This document shows positions 60,801 to 64,000 of a stretch of 64,000 nt of DNA, in pieces. The notes under the pieces are model-generated. The model did not search any database and was not told the DNA's origin. It was given only the letters and a program-made list of their open reading frames with translations. This DNA is from Plutella xylostella (Eukaryota > Arthropoda > Insecta > Lepidoptera > Plutellidae): the NCBI RefSeq assembly GCF_932276165.1, contig NC_063997.1, forward strand, positions 7,760,001 through 7,824,000, read 5' to 3'. Position 1 is the stretch's first letter. The number at the start of each line of letters is the position of its first letter. The translations under genes and the position numbers were made by a program.

Positions 60801-63800
60801 TGCCGTGCGGACACGACAGGTTCAGCTCCAGAGCGTCTGCGCCCGCAGCCTCGGCCTTCTGAGCCAGCTCCGTCCAGTCCGCCTCGTTGTAGGAGCACAT
60901 TATTGATGCTATCACCACCTGGGGGGTGAACATGGTAATGTTAATGACTTCTATATACAGTATTTAACAGATGTTTAGCTCTATCAAAGGCCTACAAAAT
61001 CTGTCAAATTGAATTTTAAACACTTGTTACCTAAACAATCAATATTTAAAGTTTTTTGTTGTAGTACAGCAAATCAAAGGCAAAGGAAGGCTGAAGGATT
61101 TTATTGGTGGTTGTTCTGGAAAGACTTATCTGTTGGTGTTAGAGTCAACAGATATCCGGCTGAGGTGTGGATAAATCATCATCCAACAATCGTATACTGC
61201 TGGACATAGGCCTCCACTCTGTTCTCAGCTGATTATGATTGCTTTGGCGATTTTTATTGTTAAATTTCTCCCGGATACACTATTTTGTATGTACCTAGGT
61301 AACTTAGTAGGAAAATCCACTATTCACTTTTATTTCGATTGCCGCCCCATTTATACCCCCTTATTCATAGAGAAGTTACAGAACGTTTTAAGTAATAAAC
61401 TGTTTTGTCCCTCTCCGACAAAGAACAATTTGTTCTTTGACAGAGAGGGACAAAACAGTTTATTAGTTAAAATATATTGTAACTTGTCTATGAATAAGGG
61501 GGATAGTCTCTAGCCTACACTTAAAATCCGTACCTTAGTAGGAAAGTCCCTCTTCAGCTCCGCAATACTGCGGCACCAGTACGCCTCGCACTTCTCGGAG
61601 ATGAGCTCGATGTTGAGGAACGAGCCCTGCGCCGGCCCGTAGTTCTCGCCCGATGTGATGCCGTCTCACTAGGCATTCGAGCCATGACGATACAAACCTT
61701 GGTTCGTTGGATCCATCTATAAGTAGCTGATAAAGACCGAGGAGTTGCTTTCGGGTCTTGAATCGTTGATACAGCTGCGCTAGACAGTTTTCCTCCGATC
61801 TTCATTCATCCGGTCATCATTAAACCTATCACGCGACTAGAAGAAAGTTCGATCCTTGCTGCAGCCCCATCTATGTTTCCCGTAAGTAAGTTACCTTAGT
61901 GGGAAAGTCCCTCTTCAGCTCCGCAATACTGCGGCACCAGTACGCCTCGCACTTCTCGGAGATGAGCTCGATGTTGAGGAACGAGCCCTGCGCCGGCCCG
62001 TAGTTCTCGCCCGATGTGGTGCCGCGGACTATGCGGGGTGACACGTTGGTCACTAGGTCCTGGGGGAAAGAGATAAAGGAGGGGTGTTAGAATAATACGA
62101 AGAACATACGAGTACCTATATTGTTAGTTTTAAGAGTTATAATAGTATTATCTGATAGTCGGGTGCCACGGGAATGTAATGAGTTTCATTCTCATCATTT
62201 CCGCGGCACCCGAAAGCAAATATTCGGCGTTCTTTATAGAATTCAAGATGGTCGAATCGAAAATTCAAAATGGCACCTTTGCTTCCTATTTGGAGGTTTT
62301 GAAATAAAAATACTAGTGACCTGTTTTATATAGTTAGTCCTAGGTTTCTAGCTATTTTGATGCGCGGCAGCATCATCAAAATGGCAGCATCAACTACAAA
62401 ATGGCCGCAATTTTCGATATTGATACCTATAGGTTCCTATCCTATATAAATAGGTCGTTTTCATTTACGTTTTTTTCTAGCTGTTACCTTGTCGAGTCCG
62501 AAGGTCTTGGTGACGACGAAGCCCCAGCCCTTCTGGAAGGCGCGGCGGACCATGGCGGCGCTGGTGGTGGGCGGCGCGCTCGCCAGACCGAACGAGTTCT
62601 CGAAGCGGATGCCGCACACTGACACTGATATATATCCACCTCTTCGAATGCTGTCTAATATATGCTGACTACTATCACACGATGTACAAGATCCCAGATG
62701 GCGGAATGGAAATTTCGTATTTCAAAATGGCGATGGCGATATGTTCACCTCTTCCATGCTATCTAACACTATCACACGCTGAATAATATCCAAGATGGCG
62801 GAATTGAAATATCGTAGGTATTTCAAAATGGCGATGGCAGTTGCAAAGTCAAAATGGCGCGAGCGATTTCAAAATGGCCGCAATTTGTTACTTCTCCTTT
62901 CTGATCGACGCATTTATACTCGTAGGTAGTTTATTTAGATGGATAGATCGTCTAGTCTAGTATATTAAATTACCTTATCAAGTCCGAAGGTCTTGGTGAC
63001 GACGAAGCCCCAGCCCTGCTGGAAGGCGCGGCGGACCATGGCGGCGCTGGTGGTGGGCGGCGCGCTCGCCAGACCGAACGGATTCTCGAAACGGATGCCG
63101 CAAACTGTGACCGATATGTCCACCTCGTCGATTGGCGAGTGGAACTTGGGCAGCTGGACTGGGGAGGTCGGTATGTCCTGTAAAGATTAAATGGGTTAGT
63201 AGAAACGTGGATAGTTGAAGTAGCTACGTATGTCTTGTCAAGCAGGTGGGGGGGTAAGAAAGAGTGTCCACGCCATACATATACAGTTGTCTCACACTTT
63301 GAACATTATTATTTCTTACATAGCAGAAACAACACTTAGTGACATCTGTTTGATCTATAGCTTTCGCATCTACAATAATATCTAACGCCATGCGTTTGTA
63401 CTGAATTAGGCACACAACCAACATATGACACTAGAAACGCAAGACAGAACTCGTATGGAAACCAACAAATCTATGAAATCCTCCCTTTACGCTACCACCT
63501 TCGCATCTCCATAGTGGTAACCCCGACGTGATAAACCCTTTTTGATTCCACAATAAACCAGCACTAACCTGCAAACAGCAGTGCATGAACCAGGCGGCCG
63601 TCTTGCCGTCGTTGGCGGACTCGACCGTGGTCTCCGCGCCGCCCGCCAGAAGTAGCTACAAAACCAACTATGACACTAGAAGCGCAAGGCACATAAATCG
63701 TATGGAAACCAAGAAATCTATATAGCTAAAGCTACATTCGTATCTCGATAGTGGTGACCCCGACGTGATTAACCGTTGATTACACACTAAACCAGCACTA

Positions 63801-64000
63801 ACCTGCAAATAGCAGTCCATGAACCAGGCGGCGGTCTTGCCGTCGTTGGCGGACTCGACCGTGGTCTCCGCGCCGCCCGCCAGGTCCCCGCCCACGAACA
63901 CGCTAGGGACGGAGCCGCGCATGCTGGTGTTGTCTACTTCGGGCAGGCCCCAGCGGTTCAGTTTGAGGGGAGAGGACTTTGTACGAAATTCTTATAATTC
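53247..64000 (-). CDS. DPYD: dihydropyrimidine dehydrogenase (NADP+), C-terminal part
   Basis: Cytosolic flavo-iron-sulphur enzyme, the first step of uracil/thymine breakdown. The gene enters from the right edge. Exons in gene order: about 63980-63803, 63177-62974, 62059-61895, 60918-60766, 59388-59268, 59032-58949, 58764-58586, 58242-58066, 54642-54415, 54192-54128, 53800-53708, 53337-53247. Visible parts: end of the FAD/NADPH domains (NRWGLPEVD, FVGGDLAGGAETTVESANDG); FMN barrel (VSPRIVRGTTSG, IASIMCSYNEADWTELA, LNLSCPHGMGESGMGLACGQ with the catalytic-loop Cys, GGIDSADSAF); C-terminal ferredoxin-like domain with two 4Fe-4S motifs (CINCGKCYMACADSGYQ and CTGCTLCLSVCPIIDC); stop after GVCQ. 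All expected motifs are intact. Three exons have partial downstream copies (63569-63649, 62488-62640, 61534-61663). Introns hold a LINE, a Helitron, a short LTR element and MITEs. The upstream half lies outside the window. Confidence 0.95.
54752..54974 (+). mobile_element. non-autonomous Helitron, Lep1-like, in DPYD intron
   Basis: AATATTATAAATGCGAAAGT, an expanded (GTCT)n run at about 54780-54822, TTCACGCCAAAACTACTGAA, GGTCTAGACCCTGAGAAAGA, and the end AAGCTCGCGGGGACAGCTAGT. The Helitron-type CTAGT end abuts LINE coding sequence directly (see 54975-57596). Confidence 0.85.
54975..57376 (+). CDS. LINE ORF2 fragment: endonuclease C-terminus plus reverse transcriptase
   Basis: An open frame of about 800 residues without stops (first ATG at 55013; an open, ATG-less extension begins at 54978, after the Helitron's terminal TAG). 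The N-terminal part shows the end of an APE-type endonuclease (FLEPTRITPTSATCIDNIY, and LPSDHSGQ with the SDH motif). The reverse transcriptase follows: LIPLFKSGEKNDPNNFRPVS, FGFTKGRSTTDAGVAL, VFCDLSKAFDCVDH (first catalytic Asp), GVPQGSILGPFLFLVYVNDL, and LFADDTSLIF (the YADD-equivalent). Thumb and C-terminal region end LRLLKK. The catalytic core is intact but the element lacks ORF1 and most of the endonuclease, so it cannot move by itself. Confidence 0.9.
54975..57596 (+). mobile_element. jockey-like non-LTR retrotransposon, 5'-truncated
   Basis: The element begins flush with the preceding Helitron end, inside the endonuclease domain, and runs through the reverse transcriptase to a 3'UTR (GAGTTTCTTTCGCCATTTCT, AAATGGTGGTAGATGACTAT, CGATTAAACCATTTGAATTT) and a T/A-rich tail. 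The 3'UTR style is that of moth jockey-type LINEs. No target duplication could be set because the 5' side is another element. Confidence 0.85.
57600..57900 (+). mobile_element. possible LINE 3' tail ending in (AATA)n
   Basis: ATTGGTGCTGATAGCCCTAC and TTGTGTTAGGTTTATCCTGT lead to a run of AATAAATAAATAAATAA at about 57871-57897. This resembles a second LINE terminus downstream of the first. No coding part. Confidence 0.4.
59595..60601 (-). mobile_element. short LTR retroelement without gag/pol (TRIM-like)
   Basis: Two direct 258-bp LTRs (59595-59852 and 60344-60601) with only about three differences. In minus orientation they start TGTGGCGGACTCC and end CATCTCCA (TG...CA). GGGTTA is duplicated outside both ends (59589-59594 and 60602-60607). 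Just inside the 5' LTR (minus strand) is TACTGGTGACCCCGTGAAG, a primer-binding-site candidate. Just before the 3' LTR is CGGTGGGGGAGTGA, a polypurine tract. The 491-bp interior encodes no gag, protease or polymerase; its ORFs (for example 129 aa, 60242-59853) are Pro/His/Ser-rich with short internal repeats of HPDS type. Confidence 0.9.
60953..61070. mobile_element. MITE copy, same family as 2106-2229
   Basis: CAGTATTTAACAGATGTTTA, GCCTACAAAATCTGTCAAAT, TTTTAAACACTTGTTA, and AAAGTTTTTTGTTGTAGTAC follow the same order as the reverse complement of 2106-2229. It lies in a DPYD intron. Confidence 0.65.
61356..61502. mobile_element. palindromic MITE with ATA duplication in DPYD intron
   Basis: CCCCCTTATTCATAGAGAAG at the left and CTTGTCTATGAATAAGGGGG at the right are inverted, and the pairing continues to the centre (AACTGTTTTGTCCCTCTC, GACAAAGAACAA then TTGTTCTTTG). 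ATA flanks both sides. The TTATTCATA ends recall the 42548-43166 element. 147 bp. Confidence 0.85.
61534..61663 (-). pseudogene. partial copy of the DPYD exon at 61895-62059
   Basis: Differs at about two of 130 positions from the 3' part of the neighbouring exon (SGENYGPAQGSFLNIELISE to FPTK) and keeps a GT donor (CTAAG then GTACGG). The exon's first third and its acceptor are missing. The nearest AG upstream (CTAG) would place a TGA stop in frame, so inclusion would truncate the protein. Intron sequence on the two sides is not similar. Confidence 0.8.
62158..62213. repeat. short hairpin in DPYD intron
   Basis: TCGGGTGCCACGGGAATG pairs with CATTTCCGCGGCACCCGA, with a loop of TAATGAG...CTCAT that itself pairs. 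It may be a minimal MITE. No flanking duplication identified. Confidence 0.5.
62220..62900. repeat. AAAATGGCG/AAGATGGCGG degenerate repeats
   Basis: At least eight copies of (C)AAAATGGC or CAAGATGGCGG-like words lie between the two copies of the DPYD exon. Two longer units (about 62637-62742 and 62748-62850) share CACCTCTTC, ATCACACG, AGATGGCGGAAT, and TTTCAAAATGGCGATGGC. The unit start (ATATATCCACCTCTTCGA) resembles exon text (GATATGTCCACCTCGTCGA). Confidence 0.6.
62488..62640 (-). pseudogene. partial copy of the DPYD exon at 62974-63177
   Basis: About 94% identical over about 125 bp to the 3' part of the exon (CGIRFENSFGLASAPPTTSA to KTFGLDK) with a donor (GACAAG then GTAACA). Toward its 5' side a 2-base gain in an ATATAT run shifts the frame, and similarity fades. 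No acceptor gives phase 0, so it is probably not usable. Confidence 0.8.
63569..63649 (-). pseudogene. partial copy of the DPYD exon at 63803-63980
   Basis: It covers AGGAETTVESANDGKTAAWF then MHCCLQ (the main exon has MDCYLQ) and keeps the donor. The intron after it (63420-63568) is clearly similar to the intron after the full exon (63660-63802), so this is a simple tandem duplication of about 235 bp. An acceptor (TTTTGTAG) just upstream would join it in frame (phase 0), adding about 30 residues if used. Confidence 0.8.

Overview
The window is animal nuclear DNA, almost certainly from a ditrysian moth or butterfly. Genes have many short exons with GT/AG introns, intergenic DNA is AT-rich, and the interspersed repeats are typical of Lepidoptera: Helitron copies of the Lep1 type ending in CTAGT, RTE-type LINE tails ending in GATGAT repeats, a tRNA-headed SINE, a mariner, and many small inverted-repeat elements. 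I cannot name the species.

Layout. Positions 1-23,700 hold no recognisable host coding exon. They hold a mariner (6350-7629), several non-autonomous DNA transposons (15321-16478, about 21444-22598 and others), LINE fragments, and a possible 5'UTR exon on the minus strand near 20.5 kb. Then five well-supported host loci follow. eIF3b (minus, 23726-29055) is complete in ten coding exons (695 aa). A MINPP1-like histidine phosphatase (plus, 33792-42118) is complete in nine coding exons (476 aa), but key catalytic motifs are altered. POLR3E/RPC5 (minus, 44669-48456) is complete in eight coding exons (494 aa). Two intronless alpha-1,3-fucosyltransferases of the FUT10/11 type lie in tandem (plus, 49571-50839 and 51552-52796). 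Dihydropyrimidine dehydrogenase (DPYD; minus, 53247 to beyond the right edge) is represented by its C-terminal half or so. Reading frames add up across every splice junction of the three complete multi-exon genes.

The loci are unrelated housekeeping or metabolic functions (translation initiation, inositol phosphate metabolism, RNA polymerase III, glycosylation, pyrimidine catabolism), not one pathway. eIF3b and MINPP1 are divergent neighbours, as are POLR3E and the FUT pair.

The most unusual features are as follows. (1) Four exons, one in MINPP1 and three consecutive exons in DPYD, each have a second copy just downstream in gene orientation that keeps the exon's 3' part and splice donor but lacks its 5' part. 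(2) The MINPP1-like protein reads RHGSHNP where RHGxRxP is expected and DAP where HAE is expected, which suggests a pseudoenzyme. (3) There is a short LTR element with no gag or pol, two hAT-like elements with perfect 8-bp target duplications, and two TIR elements carrying repeated short motifs throughout their length.
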